Shown here one piece after another: positions 37,011-50,694 of a stretch of DNA of 64,000 nucleotides. The notes under the pieces were generated by a model. That model worked only from the letters and a program-made list of their open reading frames with translations. It was not told the DNA's origin and did no database searches. Every line of letters begins with the position of its first letter. Position 1 is the first letter of the stretch. The DNA comes from Certhia americana (taxonomy: Eukaryota > Chordata > Aves > Passeriformes > Certhiidae): positions 96,016,966 through 96,080,965 of the forward strand of contig CM031857.1 in the NCBI GenBank assembly GCA_018697195.1. The letters run 5' to 3'. The position numbers and the translations under genes were made by a program.

Positions 37011-40000
37011 TACTTGGGTGGTAAAAAGCTTGCCATTTTACCCCTCAGTTATTGAGACTGCCTCACATCAGCATTGCTATTGACAAGTTTAGTGATACTA
37101 TATATGTATGCATATATAAAAATATGAATATATAAAGTACTGTGTTTGTGTTAAAATAACTAACTTTCTACATTGTGGTAATACTCAGGTAGTAATTAGA
37201 AATCCAGAAATACTTACTAGTCAGACATAGACATATTGAAGGTATGTAAAGATGCTGGTTTTAAAAATGCATTTTTTCCTGAAGAATTAAAAATCAGGCA
37301 AGAGTTCATTTATTAGTTGGCTGGTTAATTTTTTCAGTGCCTTCAAGTGGATTAAGTCTTGACAAATGATTTTGCAATGGAATATTGAATGTGTATCTGC
37401 AGTCTAACTGCAAGTACGCATTCCACCTAATGATGGTCTATCTTTGGACTGAAGTCATGGACCGGGTAATTAAACTTTTAATGTCAGTTCAAAAGAAATC
37501 AAACTTAAATTTCTAACAATTACTAAATATAAGAATAAAAAGATGACTTCTTTTAAATGCATAAATTAAGTCAAATTAAAAACACTTTCACAATGACTAA
37601 AGGTGTTCTGAAGTATGATTCAGGTCATACTGAGGACTCGTGCACAGCCCACGCTAGATTTAAAAGTTAAACAGTAAATGGTTTAAATGTACAATGTGTA
37701 AAAATGTACAAACCAGTCCAGTACAGCCTTCAGCAAACATCAGACAGTGCCTATTAAGTAAAATCAGTGTTCTGTGCTGTCTGTGCTCTGGGAACACAGT
37801 GGGTAGCTCTGATTTGACTTGTGATTATTTGATTTCCTGGCAGACTTTGAATCAATTCCAGTTACATTCCTGGGACTAGCAGTTGGAGAAACTTGCCTCT
37901 AAATCTCTCATACCAAATGCTTCAACCACCCACCCTGAAAGGTATGGAGGTTTGGAAGCAAGTGCAAGGCAACAAGTAATGGTTTTCTCTTCTGCCTGTG
38001 AAATCATGAGGAAATGCAGTAAACTGTGCTTGGAAAAGACTTTCCAATGTTGTCCCATTTGCAGGGGAGATGCCACTGAGGTTGCCACCATTGTAAATGT
38101 AATTTTAAAACTTTATAACTGGCCCCAGTAATCAATTGCAAACTACTGAGAATTTGAAAACCATCTGCTCTACCAAATTCTGTTATTTGTGGTTGATGTT
38201 TTTCATGACTCCCACCACATTTTAAGTATTGTAAGTATTTCACATTTGGACAGATACCAGAGTCTTATAGGCACTTCATAAAATAAAGCAAACAGAACTG
38301 GAGATGGTCAGATGCTCCCCTTTACAGCCTTTTAAAAAAGGCAAAGATATTTTTTCCAGAAACTACATTAAGACTAAGTAAAGGAGAAGTTAGAAGTTAG
38401 GAAGGTGTAGCAACCACACAGATATTTCTGACAGGATATTCTTTTGACTCCAGAATAATTTCCCATGATAATTAAAGCTTACAACATTATCTATCTCCCC
38501 AGGCATGATGCTGTGGAAGCCCATAAGAAACAGGCATCTGAGTCAGGAATAGCACAAGTGGAAAAGTAAATTCTGTAATATCAACCAGTGCATTTCTGAA
38601 GAGGTGATCTAGTTGAAGAGTCCTGTGCTTACAGCCAGCTTTACTAATTAAATCCCTAAGTACCCTCACAATCAACCACTGCTGAGACAAAGTCCCTGTA
38701 TTCCCATGGAAGTCTAAGGGCAATATACTAGTATATTAATATATACTTCTCTACAATTAACAGTCAGGTCATTTTGTGGAAACAACCATCTGGACCACAG
38801 TGGTATCTTGAAGTACAAGTATTTTACTGCTTGAATATCAATAATTAGAGTATGGCCAGCTGCTCAAACACTAATCTACCCGGCGCAACAGCAAGTACCA
38901 AAATAAATAATGCTTTAGCATTAAGCAAGTACTGCAGACTTCTTTACATTAAGAGCTGGAAACTCCAACTGCTACTGAAGGATTTCTTTACCTTCCATGG
39001 CTCTACTTCCATTAAAAAGGACCGTTTGATATGTGTTATCAATGGGAAAGCACTCATTTCAAAAACTGCCATGTGAAATACTTTATTACAAAGAGTCAGC
39101 ACACACAGCCATTTCATTTATGTCCCTGAACTAAGTGAAAGTTTATTTTGTTTTCCTAAGATCAGGGTTTAAAAGCATTTGTGTTAGCTCTCTATTTGCT
39201 TTGCCATGCCTTGCATTTTTTTCTTCTCTTTAATTTAATTCAATATACTTGTTTGGTTGATTTATCAGACAATGCAGGATTCTCTGCCTCCCCCTGCCTT
39301 AAGTATTCTTTTTTCTTCTGCTTTTTTAATTCATTCTTCTTCTGATTTTAGACAGAAACACAAAGAAAGAAGCCTGAAGCCAAGTCTTAATGCATTTTAA
39401 ATATTTATCTTTTTAAGCAAAACCAAGAGACAGATATATTGATTTTAAATATCTAGAAGTACTTAAAATGTTTAATTTAAACAGGGGGAAGTAAACGCAC
39501 AAAGACTTAATTCAAAGAAAAGGAAACTAAAGCTTTACCTGAGCAAGGAAAGTTCTATTATACTTTAACAGGCACTGAGAAAATGGTAGTGAAGGCAGAG
39601 TGATGACTTAGAAAATATTGTTGTGAAAAGCGTTTTGGAAAGAAAGTATAATCTGATATTTTAGTGCATTATTATTGCAGCAAGTGATGAGAATTGATGC
39701 AGAGAGTTCATAAAAGGTGTGATTTTTTTCCTTCTGTCTGTGGGCAAAATTTTATTTTTATACACAGATTTATAGCAACTTGGAGACTTTTCAGCTAAGT
39801 CCACCACTCAGCTCTCTAGTTACCCAACCACAGAAAAACAGAGAAAATTTAAGCATCTTTTTATTTTCGCACTTTCAGTCTTGATTACTGCACAACATAC
39901 TGAGGTTCTTAATCATCCTAAGTATCTAATCCCTTTACATAGGGGTTTCAGAGTGCATCCATTTTGGATAATGGATGGTACTCTGTGACCTCAGCACCAA

Positions 40001-41004
40001 GGAGTTAAAAGTGATTAATTTGATTCTACTACTTGACAATTTCTAATTTCACACATCAAGATGGCCAAAACATCTGGCCATAACACATTCTACTCTTCAT
40101 TTACAGAAGGGGGATTCTTGCTGTTTAAGGAATGTACTTTTGCTGTAATCCCAGGCCTAAGTGAAAGGCAGCAAGGAAAAGAATTTTTTTCCTTCAGAAA
40201 GAAGCTATTGTATTCATATGCAGCATGCTTTTGGATGACTCTGTCTAGCACCATCATGTGCATTTGCTAAGTACCTTGTACTGCTTGAAGTGTGGAGGTA
40301 CTTTTGCTAGCATACATCCTGAAGTGATTATTGTCATCATACCAAAGTATGCGAACTGAAAGATTATTTCAGAAAGAGCTTTATTTTAATGTGAAGTCTA
40401 GATTCTACATTCCATTCATGCCTTATGCTTACTAAACTTAATGGGATTTAAGAAATGTCACAATAAGAACAGGCCCAGCTAAGTCTTTCCTGCTTACCAA
40501 ATAGTGGCACATTATGATGCATATATAGGGAAATCCATCCCCTTACTCAGAGTTTTCCTCAAACACTGAGGTCAGTTTCTGAGTACTGATATGCAGTCAT
40601 TTCTTTGCTGTATAACAAAGTCAGTTTGGTAATAGTTTGCAACACCCCCTCTGGTGCAGCAGCTGCACAGGACAGAGGTCTGATGAATCCTATTCAGAAG
40701 GATGATATAAAACCGAGAGATTTGGCCCTGATGTCACCACTGTGTTCTTTTCACTGCCTTCCTAGAGGCTCATCTGCAAAGTTCACTGAGGAATACATCT
40801 TCAGTCACGGAAGAACTATCTTTGTATAATCAAGAGACATCACCATACCTTCTGTAAATCCTAAGGTGCACTGCAATAAACTTAGATGGCCTCTGCAGGC
40901 TGGTATTGATGGAGGATAAATTCCCTGACATTGACAAAACAGTGACAATACAGGGTCTTACAGGGCCTTACAGACAGAACTGAATAATTTGATTTAATTT
41001 CACA

Positions 41005-41090
41005 GTTAGTTCGACTTTGAGCAGATGGCTGGACCAGCTGACCTCCAGAAGTCCTTTACTGCCCATTGAAATTCTTCTATGATTCTGACC
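41005..41090 (+). mobile_element. CR1 LINE 3' tail fragment
   Basis: TTTGAGCAGATGGCTGGACC followed by AGCTGACCTCCAGAAGTCC and a terminal TTCTATGATTCTGA matches the CR1 3'UTR end, in plus orientation. It is heavily 5'-truncated and lies about 450 bp before a second CR1 copy in the same orientation. Confidence 0.85.
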
Positions 41091-41534
41091 TATATTTAGC
41101 TTTTTAGACAGAATAAAATTATTCAAATCCAAAAGCAAAATAATTTTTCAGCTAAAATGGGACAATAAAAATAAAGAAATAATCTAAAACAACCTTAGGA
41201 GCATGTTTGTGTTTCTTTAAATGATATAACCAATCCACACAAGTATTTCCTTCTGTTTCTGGAATCTGTGGTACGTTGTGAGGCTACAGTTTTGAGACAC
41301 AGTAAAAACCTTTTCTAGAGAGCCATCTTAGTTTTGGAGGAAATTATAAAAAACAAAAAAAATCTCTGGTCTGCATAGAATGGTACTACCACTGAATTAG
41401 GAATACAATAAAAAATTCTGAGCAGTTATTAATATAGAAAAGTAATAACTTTGTTCTTACTAAGAGAAAGACTACTGTTATAACAGCTATATAAGTACAG
41501 CTAAAAGAAACTATTTCAACATAGCAAGGGCAAT

Positions 41535-42312
41535 TGTAGGGTTGAACAAAGTTCAGTAAATTTCAGCAAAGGTGAAGGCAGGGTCTTGCACCTGGGGAAG
41601 AACAGCCCAGCAGCAGTACAGGGTGAGGGCTGACCTACTGTAAAGCAGCTCTGTGGAGAAGGACCTGGGTGTCCTGGTGTACAACCATCTGTCCATGAGC
41701 CAGCAGTGTGTCCTGGGGGACAAGAAGGTCAATGGGAATGTGGGGGCATTAGGGAGAGCATTGCCAGCAGGTCAAGGGAGGTGATCCTGACCCTCTACTC
41801 CGCCCTGGTGAGGCCACATCTGGAGTGCTGTGTCCAGTTCTGGGCTCCTCAGGACAGGAGAAACAGGGAGCTCCTAAAACGGGTCCAATAGAGGGCAACA
41901 AAGATGATTGAGGGACTGGAGGCTCTTATGAGGAAAGGCTGAGGAAGCTGGGCCTGCTCAGCCTAGAGAAGAGAGACTGAGAAGGGATCTTATCAATGCT
42001 TACAAAATATCTTAAGGATGAGTATCAAGAAGATGAGGCCACAGTCTTTTCAGCTGTGCCCAGTGACAGGACAAGGGACAATGTGCAGAAATGTTCATCT
42101 AAATGGGGAAAAAACTCCTTTACTTTGAGGGTGACAGAACACTGTAACAGATGCCCAGAAGGGTTGTGGAATCTCTTCCTCTGGAGATGTTTGAAACCTG
42201 CCCAGATGTGATCCTGTGCAATCTACTCCAAGTGAAACTGCTTTAGCAGGGACATTGGACTAGATCATCCCCAGAGCTCCCTTCCAAACCCAGCCATTCT
42301 CTGATTCTGTGA
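41535..42312 (+). mobile_element. CR1 LINE fragment with remnant of ORF2 C-terminus
   Basis: About 780 nt align with the 3' part of CR1. The 5' part carries text such as CAGGGTCTTGCACCTGGGGA and GAGAAGGACCTGGGTGTCCT. The translated piece [20 protein letters not shown] followed by V-Q-F-W-A-P-Q is the conserved C-terminal region of CR1 ORF2 (reverse transcriptase polyprotein). The frame is interrupted by stops and frame shifts, so it is a dead copy. It ends CCATTCTCTGATTCTGTGAT, the CR1 terminal repeat. Confidence 0.95.
41706..41891 (+). pseudogene. Broken CR1 ORF2 (reverse transcriptase) C-terminal remnant
   Basis: This 61-codon open piece lies inside the CR1 copy. It contains the ORF2 hallmark A-S-R-S-R-E-V-I-L followed by S-A-L-V-R-P-H-L-E. 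The sequence upstream and downstream continues ORF2 in other frames, so the coding capacity is lost. It is not a host gene. Confidence 0.85.
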
Positions 42313-45300
42313 TAACATACTGATTTAAATCTTCATCTACAAAAAGCCCATCCAAAATCTAAAGAACATTTTTATTTCAGCATCTCTGCAAACATCTCTT
42401 GCTTGTGTCATGAAGTCTAACACAGCAAGTCCAAAAATACTTCAAAACTATACCAGACAAAGCAAAGACTACTACAACCAATTGAAATTTGATCAGTTTA
42501 AAAATGTGCAACATGTTTAAGCTTGATACGTTTATTTCTTGAATTATTTTCTAGTACGGTAACTCGTATACTTATCAACCTACCCATTTCACACAGTTTC
42601 ATGCTGACCTCTTAATTTTTCTGCTTTAAAGTTATACATTCTAATTTAGGACTATAGAATGGCTGTGTTTCTCCATTAAAAAAGTGTTGATTTTTAATCG
42701 AAAACTACACAAAAATGAGAACATTAGTGTAATCTACAGGGACTTCTGTGTTCACCCACCATGTAGGAGACAAACAGGTCAACTTTTGTCAGGAACTGTT
42801 TGAACTCTGATTGCCTACCTGCAGTAAAAATAGATGCCATGCCACTGAGCAGGCTCAGGTAAGGTCTCTCTCACTATTTCCTATTATATTTGCTACACTC
42901 TACTACCTCCTACAACTCCCTAAACATGATCTAGTGCAGTTCATAAAGGTGAAAGATGTGTGGGTACAGTTCCCAGCACAGCTATCTCAGTAACTGCAGT
43001 TTTTCATGAAGACAATGTGATTTTCCTGCTGTGTTCCTTGCACAGTCACACAGACCTGCTCTGTAGTAAATTGTTACTAGCAAATTTACAGTACCTCATC
43101 CATGCACTACATAATCTCCAAACTCTTGCAAGAAATTGTAGAAACTAGTGGCTTCTCAGGAGCAGGTAATTGACTATATTTTAGTTCCACACAAGGCAAT
43201 GGCTCCTGCTGGGTTACTGCGTGTGCTGTCACTCAGAATACTGATACTTTCTTTTTAGAAGAGACAAAAAAGAAGGTAAGTGTGCTGGACTGCCATATTC
43301 TCCCCCTCTTCACACCCCTTTGCTATCAGTACTTGTTCTGCAAGAAAAAGGAAGGCATCTTCCATTGCATGGCTGGGGCGTGTACCTAAACACCCCAGTA
43401 CACCTCAAAGAACTTGTCCCCAGCCCAGGGCCAAAATGGGTTTCTCGGTGTTCCCTTATGCACAGAAGATGAGTCAGCTGCACAGTCAGCAATCAGCTAG
43501 TACACCCCTGGCACAAGGTGACAGCATGTAAATCCATGACATTTTTGACAGGTGTGTGACATAGCTGTCTTTGACATTCTCCAATTCTGGAAATTATACC
43601 ACTTTGAAATCTCATTTCCAAACTATGAGTCGTTATAAGGCTGCTGACTACCTCATTTCTTTTTATAGACATTCATAGCCTTTAATACAAATATTACCTC
43701 CAGGTATGTAGCAGACAGTGAAATTCAGCTTCAGACTGAGATGGAAACATTCAGGTTTCTTTGGTGCAATGCCTCTAAGTTCAAGAGCTATGTTACAATG
43801 CCATTATAAATAGTGGACACCTAGCTCAAGACATCTGTGTTAGAACAAGAATATTGCTGTTCTGCTCAGGATTTTCCCTCAATTAAGTAAAACTAACTTT
43901 GGCAAACTACTGACAAGGTGAATGTCAGTAGGGGTGCTGGCATTTTGGTCCAAGACACATGATCATTCTTCTGGCAGCAGACTGGCAGGAAAACAGCTGC
44001 AGCAGGATTGATTGTTCCACTGGGCTGGATCTTGCCTGCAGACTGTGAGTTGCACAACCCTATCTGACGCCTGTGGGAGACATCATTGTCTCCTCATCTT
44101 TGAATCCTGTCCCTCATTTTTTTTCAACACAGACTGCCAAGAATAGAACCTCAGCTCACAGGAAGACATTAGGCATATCTAAGCTTTCTACAAATGAGCT
44201 GTCTAGGCTCCCCTCTGTTCTCAGTGAAGAAGAGAGGCATCTCCAGAGAGCAATTCTGCTGCTGTGGGGGATGAATTGCTTCAGAAGTCACCTGTTTTTC
44301 TTTTCTAACAATAAAAGGAGCTTGGACAATGAGTTGACATCTCAGAGGCTGAAGTTTAAGGTGATCAGTCCTAATAAAGCTCAAAATATATAAATCTCAC
44401 TTTGGATAACAGAAGCCATATTTTTTGGTAAACTGGATATTCCCAATTAAAATTGCCTCAACTTTTATTTAAACTTTTAAATTGTTCCAGCTTTCCATGA
44501 AGCAACCCAAAAATGAAATATAATGGGGAAAGCAAAGAACAAACATAAAAAAAAACCCACCAGCATAGCCAACAGGGACAAATACTCAAAATGTGCATGT
44601 ACTCATATGAACCAAAGCTTGCAGGTCTTAGGGAGGAATAGGGATGGATTTGAAAGTAATTTGAAAGGTGTAGCAGGGCCTGAAGGTAACTATTCAAAAA
44701 GGCAGGCAAAGGATAAGAAGCAAAGAATACCTCACAATCCGCAATATCCAGTGTGACATATGTTACAGCATAATTGCACATTTATATAGCCTGTCCTCAT
44801 TCAGTGTGCTGTCACACACACCTAAACCCAAAAGCACTTAAATATTTCCAAATTTTTTTCAGCCCTTTATTTCAGGCAAAAAAATTGAATGGATTTAACT
44901 TAGTGGTATTGATACACATGTAGACTGCTCCAAGTGAAAGAATGAACAGTATGAGAACATTTTGAAATAACAGTATATGAACCTGTAATGGCTAAACTGG
45001 AGTAACCTATATGTTCTTAGAGGACAAGAAAGGAAAATCGTTTTATTGATTTCTGAATATCAACAGACACTTTAGATTTATGTCACTTTCCTTTTGACTA
45101 AACCATAAAATCGTTGTTAAGATTCTTCTGAAAACCAGAAGGATAGAAGAAAACTAACTTCAAGATGATTTCTGGTTGTGACCAACTATTCATTCTGTTC
45201 TAAATCAAGGTGACTGATTAAGTTTGGCATAAAGCTAAACATTCATATGTCCCTCAAAACTTTTGCAGGTAACATCAAATTCTGCTATTTAAAACTTTAT

Positions 45301-45599
45301 AGAGGTAATTCCTACCAAAATAAAAATTGTCTCAGCTCTGTGAATATTCAGCTTCCCAACATGACTAACTATAATTTTTGGATAGCTGATTCATGTCACT
45401 TCATTCTGTAAGACATATACACAGACATAACACAAACAGAAGAGGCAATGCTTCCCTCTAATGTGAAGATTAAGGGATGAAAGGATGGGTGTTGGATTCA
45501 ACTATTAATTACTCATAATATTGTGTTAATATTCTACAACTCTGAGACAGATGATAGGAGACCTCCTTAGAGAAAATAGTAAAGCAAAATTTGACAAAC

Positions 45600-45749
45600 C
45601 TGTCTTCTTCCAGTAGACTTTGACCTGAAGTTGATTGTCCTGATAGAAGGGAGTTCCAATTTTAAGAAAACGAGTGGTTTTTCTTCTTTGAAAAGCTGGG
45701 TAAGGATCTACCAGTTCTTTCTGTGGTTTCCCAGCAGATGTCCTTTCCT
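45600..45749 (-). CDS. ANOS1: ANOS1 coding exon (human exon 9): linker and start of FnIII domain 3
   Basis: This exon has 150 nt, with acceptor TGTGTTGCAG and donor GTTTGT. After the split Lys it encodes a basic, poorly conserved linker ([10 protein letters not shown] and so on). The conserved opening of FnIII-3 follows, containing [20 protein letters not shown] second AG lies two bases inside the chosen acceptor; using it would break the reading frame, so the upstream AG was chosen. The final G is completed by AT of the following exon (Asp), where human has Glu. The 18.2-kb intron that follows is the longest in the window and interrupts FnIII-3 between its B and C strands. Confidence 0.95.
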
Positions 45750-48700
45750 CTGCAACACACAGAATAATCAGGAAACTATTTAGTTAACTACAGTGCTGTA
45801 TAATGACTATGCTGAATTTGTTGAAATTCAGAAAATAATAATATCTTTATTCCAAATGATCTTATTTCCATTTCTTATCTAAATGAAATAAAGAATTAAC
45901 TCTCCGTAGTGGTTGAAAAATTACTCGTTTGAAATTCAGTCAAATTTAGAAAGTGACCAAAAAAGATAAATATGTTTTTACAGGGTAATAGTCTGTAAAT
46001 TTTCTGAAGGGTAATAAGGAAATGGACTATATTTATATCCACAAGAACAAGAAATGTTACACAATTATTTTTGAAACAGGCACAGTATCTACCAGTAGTT
46101 CTCTGCAATACTTCACAGTCTTTATATTCATGCGGTGTTTGAATAAGCACAAAATCCAAGGACAGCAGTGAATGTAACCCACAGAGTGCCACATGTGGTT
46201 ACTACATCAAAGTAAATACAGTTCTCTGACATGCCATAGAAGAACACTGTGGTCAGATTAAAGATCTGTCTTGCCCACTTTCCTGTTCCCAGCCATGAAC
46301 GGTGAATGCTTAGGAAAACATTGCAAGAGCAGAAGTTTCTTTCAGCAATTCCCTTGGTGCTGTGTGACTTGCTTTCAATAAGCAATTGCAATTCAATGTC
46401 CTTCATCAAGCACTTTGGTAAAAATTTATCAACATTTAGCAGGGTTGACAGTACTTACAGATATTTTCAGCTGAAAAGAAAGAAATGTTCATTCAAACTG
46501 TGCTTTTCATTGCACACTTGCAAATGTATCTGATCCAATTAGGAGGATCAGATTATAAACAAAAAAAAAAAAAGCTGTATTTAATTCAATATTACATCTA
46601 AATTAAAGCTAAAGAGTCCAATAATAAGAAAGTGGTAAATTATTAACTATATACTTGAGAGAAAGAGGGGAAGATTCAGCTTTCAATAGTTGTCAGGAGT
46701 AAGGTATAAACTTAAACATTTTGCCTTATATGCAGCTTCAATTGAAACTTGCTTGCTTTATGGACAAATTTTACTTTCTCAGCCCTTTGCTGAATCTGAT
46801 ACAATTTTTCACTTTGTTTGTTCGCTTTAAATTAAACAAAATTCTTTCTTAAGGTAACCATAATGTTACTACTATCTAAATGGAAATTAAAAAGTTATAG
46901 CAAGAAGTACAAACTAAAATCTATTAGGTATTTCTCAATTTAAATTATTTTAATTTTATTAAATTTCTGCTTTGCTATTCTCTCTCTGCTCCACTTCCAC
47001 AAAAACCAGGACACCAATTTAGAATGTTTCTATATAAAGATCAAGCAAGAATCTCACTACATTTCCCAGAAGTGAAGCACACAAATATAGTGAGGCAATG
47101 CATTTCTGAGTGTGGGGAAATGTAATGCCAGAGGGCTGAGGTCAAAGCTCAGAGAGGTGTGTAGGACTAAATTACTTTAGAGGGGAATGGGCTATCTCTA
47201 TTCTGACAATAGGACTGGACACCTAAAAACCAGAGCTTAACTCCACACAGAGCAGAGTATCTGACAGTGGGACTTCAGCAAAATGGGCATGTTGCTTCTG
47301 GAATTACTTCCCAAAGGCCATGTAAGTCCCAAAATAAAGACAAGCCATGAATGTCATGTCCTAGATAATATTTCAGGCAATTTTTTTGTTTCTTTTTCGT
47401 ACTCCTCCATCTGCTTCTGAGTATTCTCAAAAGTACGTCAAGCAGGACTGGCTCTGTATCTAACTAACCTGAGTAAGATATAGAAGATGAATTTGTATCT
47501 CCTCCAGGAGTAGTTTTTACTTGCTTTGCTATGTAAGATATAATCTACCCATTTAAAAAAAGTGCCCAAAAAGGCTTAAGTATGCCTCTCAGCAGAGTGC
47601 TCTATCGATTGAAATGTGTGGTATCAGTGGTTTAGCTTCAAAGAATCATGAATCCTTTACTTCATGGCTTTAAGAGAAGGGATGCCCAGATTTGTCTATT
47701 AACTTACTACTGAAATACTCTAAAACAAATATGTGCTTTAGTTGGTACAGGAACTGATTTGCAGTTTAAAAGAAAATACTGCTCACTAAATAAATGGATT
47801 CAAAAAGTCAAAACACTTGAAGTATATGAGATTACAAAAATATTGTTCTCAGTATAGTTTTACTCTAGCTTAAAAAAATAAAATACAATTAATGAACCTT
47901 TTTAGTACAAAAAGGTCACCCCAGTAAAGCAAAATAAACCACAAGACATTACAAAGTCTGTACTAATTAGACACAAATAGATAGCAGACTTTCACTAGAA
48001 CTACTGCTGATCTGTTTTCTGAAGCAAAACTACCAAGGAGAGTCATGTTATCCTAGCAAAACTGCGGAAGGAATTTAAATCTAGCTGTGACAAGGATAGG
48101 AAAGAACTGCCACTGAAGTGTACAGAAAATGATGAAACAGCCAAGTCACACGTGAGGTATAGCATAAATGAACTCCAATTTGTAGAAGATTTATAAGTAA
48201 TAACTCCAATGTGAACTGCATCAGATTCTGAAAAACCCAATGCTTTGAAGAGGGAAAACTGAAACAAAGATGTTCTTCTCCCAGCATAAACCCAGGGGTG
48301 ATATAGACCAAGAGAGTCAGAACATTACTGGGGTCATGGAGAGATAATGCAGCCCTACTAGTGAAAGGATTTCTCACAAAATCCTAAAAAAAGTAAATAT
48401 GGAACGGTACAAAAAATCATATCTCAATTACTCAACTTCAATTTAGAAGGCAAGTCTTTATCTACTATCGTGTTTAAAGATTATGATGGTCTGACCTAAT
48501 GTCAAGAGTACAACTAAGCATGACAAAGCTGATTAATTAATCAGCTGATTAATTAATCAGCTGATTAATTATCCCTGCTCCCAAGATGGAAATATTTATA
48601 AAGCTATGCTAACAATAAAATGAGAGAAAGAACTTAAAAAGCTTGCCCATTTTTTCTTTGAATAGTTGTATATAATGGCATCTAGAATTTTCAACCTCAG

Positions 48701-50546
48701 ACAGCTAACCCCAGCATAAGAATTCTTTGCTTTAATGTAAACTCAGCTGTGAGCCAAGTTCTTCCTTACAGCTGTGATGTCATGTGGTGACATGACAGTC
48801 AAGATGACTGGACTGAAAACTAAACACCTGTAAGTGTAGAACCGAGAGCCAGAACTTTACAGAAACTTTGTCAAAAGGAGCAGGAAATTGGGTAGGGGGA
48901 GGGTGTGGAAAAAAATTTTTGCTTCTTTATCTAGCAAACTTTTCAGGGGAGGCAAAAAAGAGAAGATAAAAAGTAGCAAAACCCACAAAGAAATTCTTAG
49001 GAACAGAATCAGAATTTGAAATCTCTCATAAACACCAATAATATGATTCTAGTGGAGCTCAATGGCTCAGTGTATGGAATTAAACACCCAGTTCCCACAG
49101 TTATTTTTTCCTCTATTGCATCTCCTCTGTACATATAGAAAAGGAAGGAGAACTTAATGTGGTAACTATAAGATTTGTTATCAGGCACAGTCCTGCAAAC
49201 TAGGCTACTTTTCAAGGGGAAGATAAAAAGCACAGGTACAATCTAGGAGGGCCAATAAGGAAAAGGTAGAACTCTTATAAAGGCAGAACTCTTATATTCA
49301 TTGACATTGATCTTCACTGAGGATTTAACTCAATAATACCTAATATACAGACTCAGGAGATTGAAGATATACTGGCATGGATTTGAAGCAAAGACTCAGT
49401 GTATAGAAGAGATGAAAACTTGACCTTCTGCTGTCTCTCAAGATGGTCCAAAAAAGTAGTAAAGATTAGTTTAATATGGAAAAAAGAAGGATACTTCAGC
49501 TTATTTTTTCTTCTTGGTACGTTATGTGAAGCAACCACAGATGAGAAGGTCTGTTATAGAAAATAACCACATTACAATATTTTGTGTATACCCAAACAGT
49601 ATACGGCAACAATGGAAGTTGATTAGTAAGATTGAAAGTAATTAGAGTTCTCTTATGAAAATGGCTACAAGTTTAAACTGTGAGTGTACTTTAAAGAAAG
49701 AACGTAAATGAAATTAAATGGAGTCAAGGCAGAATAATTAAAACCATATTCTTTAACATCTTATTATCAGAACTCTGCTGTATTAGTTAATCAGACACCC
49801 ATCAGCAATTTGGGCAGTAACTCAGTACTGCACTGTAATTGTATAAATATCATTTAAACAAGGTTAAGAATCATGGTTTTCTGCCAGATTCAGATACAGT
49901 TTGCAATTATTTTACTTAGCATGTGAGCTTCTTAACAATACATAACCTAACAGCTAAATATCTTGAGATTTTAATTTGAATGTAGATCCTATGTGTGCAG
50001 TAACTTGAGAATGCATGGTTGTTAGACATGGAATGGTTTAGATTTCCTAAATGAAGAGTCAATGTTTTCATATATCAATTCATACTAGACACAAGTTTTT
50101 GTGTTCCAAGAATCTGAATTAATGGGCTACTAAAAATAGCCAGGATTTTGAAAAACATTGCAGGTTAATACTTTCCAGTTAAGACACACAAAAATGGGTT
50201 TATTCCACCCATGTAGAAACACAGTCCGTATTAAAACCTATACTCAATCTAAAAAATATTAACACTACAATTATACAAAGGTTTCCACTTTATTTGCAAC
50301 TGTTTATTTTAGGTGAGTAGAATCTAAGTCAAAGAATTAAGCAAAAACTGTCACCAAATTTTAAATAAGAAATTTAACATGAAGACATGAAGAGTTACTC
50401 AACTTGACCAGATGTTTACGGTGCTATGGAACAGGCCACTTCAAGAAAATGATTTTTTTTTAAATTTAAGAAATCATTATATAAAACATTCAAATTCCAC
50501 ATAAGAGAGAGAGAAAGCATTCAGATGTTTGAGCATGATTACTCAC
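45750..50546 (-). other. ANOS1: ANOS1 intron (about 4.8 kb)
   Basis: Starts GTGAGT and ends GTTGCAG. The notable content is a tandem palindrome at 48.53 kb. No transposable element or RNA gene was recognised in the rest. Confidence 0.9.
48527..48571. repeat. Tandem perfect palindrome, 16-bp unit repeated 2.8 times
   Basis: AGCTGATTAATTAATC occurs twice exactly, then as a 13-nt partial copy. The unit is the self-complementary core AGCTGATTAATTAATCAGCT, so the whole array of about 45 nt is an inverted as well as a direct repeat. It contains TTAATTAA, which resembles homeodomain-type sites, but no function is shown. Confidence 0.95.
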
Positions 50547-50694
50547 TATTATTCCTGATGTCCTGAGTTGTGCTAAAATGGAGAGAAACCTTGGCACTTT
50601 TTAGGCGTATCTGACCCCAACGTGTTACTGCCTGCAGCTCTACATTGTAGTTGCTGTTGGGCTGGAGCCCCTCCAGGACCACATAATTTTGAGC
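50547..50694 (-). CDS. ANOS1: ANOS1 coding exon (human exon 8): second half of FnIII domain 2
   Basis: This exon has 148 nt, with acceptor TTTTATAG and donor GTGAGT. It encodes 49 codons plus one base, beginning [12 protein letters not shown]. The stretch [14 protein letters not shown] is the F strand of FnIII-2, and [10 protein letters not shown] the G strand; both are nearly identical to human anosmin-1. It is one codon longer than the human exon (145 nt, from memory). The last residues, D-I-R-N-N, lead into the linker between FnIII-2 and FnIII-3, where bird and human diverge most. The terminal A is completed by AG of the next exon to give Lys. Confidence 0.96.

Larger units (their letters stand above)
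27382..45599 (-). other. ANOS1: ANOS1 intron (18.2 kb), largest in window
   Basis: This intron separates the exons for the B and C strands of FnIII-3. It holds most recognisable repeats: CR1 tails near 28.63 and 28.99 kb, a three-unit minisatellite near 33.8 kb, a TguSINE1-like element near 36.9 kb, and two CR1 fragments at 41.0 and 41.5-42.3 kb. The remaining DNA, including 29.2-33.7, 34-36.8, 37.1-41 and 42.4-45.5 kb, shows no gene or repeat that I can identify. Confidence 0.9.

Noticed and set aside
45896..46409. Overlapping minus-strand frames of 98 and 93 codons upstream of an ANOS1 exon
   Set aside because: They lie in an intron, share no phase with ANOS1 and have no recognisable motif.
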